A stretch of DNA of 64,000 nt from Methylibium petroleiphilum PM1 (GTDB taxonomy: Bacteria; Pseudomonadota; Gammaproteobacteria; Burkholderiales; Burkholderiaceae_C): the NCBI RefSeq assembly GCF_000015725.1, contig NC_008825.1:2356001-2420000 (forward strand), given 5' to 3'. Shown piece after piece: positions 63,490-64,000 of the stretch. The notes beneath the pieces are model-generated. The model had not been told where the DNA came from, ran no database searches, and saw nothing but the letters and a program-made list of their open reading frames with translations. The stretch's first letter is position 1. Each line of letters opens with the position of its first letter. The translations under genes were made by a program, and so were the position numbers.

Positions 63490-64000
63490 CTATTGTCCCA
63501 GCGCTTCCAGGCGCCGATCGAGATCGTGCGCAAAGCGCTCGACGAACATGAGGGCTCTGACCTGCTGCGCTGCGGCAGCCCAGTCGCGGCGCTCGTCGAG
63601 CGTGGACTCCAGTTCAGCCAGGGCCGCGCGGCGGAACGCCAGCACCTCGTCGTTGAGCGACTCCACGGCCGCGCCGTCGCGCGCGTCGTCGAGCGCCTCG
63701 CGCCAGGCCATCTGGTGGATCAGGAAGCTCGCTGGCATCGCCGTGTTGTTCTCGGCATCGACCTTCGCGCCCTGCAACTCGCACAGGTAGGCCGCGCGCT
63801 TCAGCGGATCCTTCAGCCGTGCATAGGCCTCGTTCACGCGCACGGCCCACTGCATCGCGACGCGCTGCGCCGCCGCGCCCTCGGTCGCAAACCGATCAGG
63901 GTGCACCTCGGCTTGCAGCGCCTTCCAGCGTGCATCGATCTGCACACGATCCTGGGCACAGCGCCTCGGCAGGCCGAAGAGTTCGAAATCGTCGCTGTCG
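63490..64000 (-). CDS. hscB: Fe-S assembly J-domain co-chaperone HscB (N-terminus beyond window)
   Basis: The frame runs off the window edge; 170 residues are visible and only the first few should be missing ([13 protein letters not shown] is the usual start region of HscB). The J domain has the HPD motif in [14 protein letters not shown] and [21 protein letters not shown]. The C-terminal helical domain that binds IscU begins near [18 protein letters not shown]. It recruits IscU to HscA. The upstream iscR-S-U-A genes are expected just outside the window. Confidence 0.95.
   Translation of the reverse strand, partial: DSDDFELFGLPRRCAQDRVQIDARWKALQAEVHPDRFATEGAAAQRVAMQWAVRVNEAYARLKDPLKRAAYLCELQGAKVDAENNTAMPASFLIHQMAWREALDDARDGAAVESLNDEVLAFRRAALAELESTLDERRDWAAAAQQVRALMFVERFAHDLDRRLEALGQ

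Overview
The window reads as an ordinary chromosomal segment of a high-GC betaproteobacterium of the order Burkholderiales, probably the Methylibium/Rubrivivax/Leptothrix neighbourhood. The reasons are the GC-rich codon use, the gene order gyrA - DUF2059 - serC - pheA - tyrA - aroA/cmk - rpsA - ihfB - lapA - lapB - rfaE, the fused aroA-cmk gene, a TctABC tripartite uptake cluster, and the tmRNA tag ANDERFALAA. No phage, insertion sequence, CRISPR array or plasmid function was seen. The assignment rests on remembered family features, not on a database search.

Layout. 1-5209: a truncated Crp/Fnr regulator, a cold-shock gene with a structured leader, a YegD-type Hsp70 relative, a chromate transporter split into two overlapping genes, a small GNAT, and a pair made of a sulfite-oxidase-fold exported protein and a PPC/DUF296 protein. 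5362-19280: lactate permease, a DnaQ-like nuclease, a DUF1345 membrane protein, FKBP, three c-di-GMP genes (GGDEF, EAL, GGDEF), a TAXI-type binding protein, NDH-2, an M24B aminopeptidase and an AIM24-type protein. 19296-24414: an overlapping tungstate/molybdate ABC operon (tupB-tupC-tupA-modA-like) divergent from a regulator that joins a ModE-type HTH to a ligand-binding domain, followed by a FAH-family gene. 24416-30305: an organic-acid cluster (acyl-CoA ligase, TctC, TctB, TctA, ketopantoate-reductase-like). 30682-33030: small hypothetical proteins, an orphan LapG-like protease and tmRNA. 33031-39025: a giant DUF748/AsmA-like protein, gph-ubiG and an OmpA-like protein. 39318-52511: the long core operon for gyrase, aromatic amino acids, translation, IHF and LPS assembly/heptose. 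52672-59112: a ComEA-like HhH protein, a patatin, an exported basic protein, dnaE and a Lys/Ala-rich DNA-binding-like protein. 59207-64000: lrgAB, tRNA-Val, dnaQ and the distal isc genes (fdx, hscA, partial hscB).

How the genes fit together. The 39-52 kb block couples DNA topology, aromatic amino-acid synthesis, CMP kinase, S1, IHF and LPS control in one transcription direction with many overlapping stop/start codons. The tup and tct blocks are two separate nutrient-acquisition modules. The most interesting signals are regulatory: an AT-rich promoter-like sequence inside the cmk domain ahead of rpsA, a recurring TANNNT box 6-8 bases ahead of several start codons (possible leaderless mRNAs), a direct repeat ahead of the tup regulator, a hairpin-U-run in the csp leader, DnaA-box-like sequences ahead of dnaE, and a perfect 16-bp stem between rpsA and ihfB.
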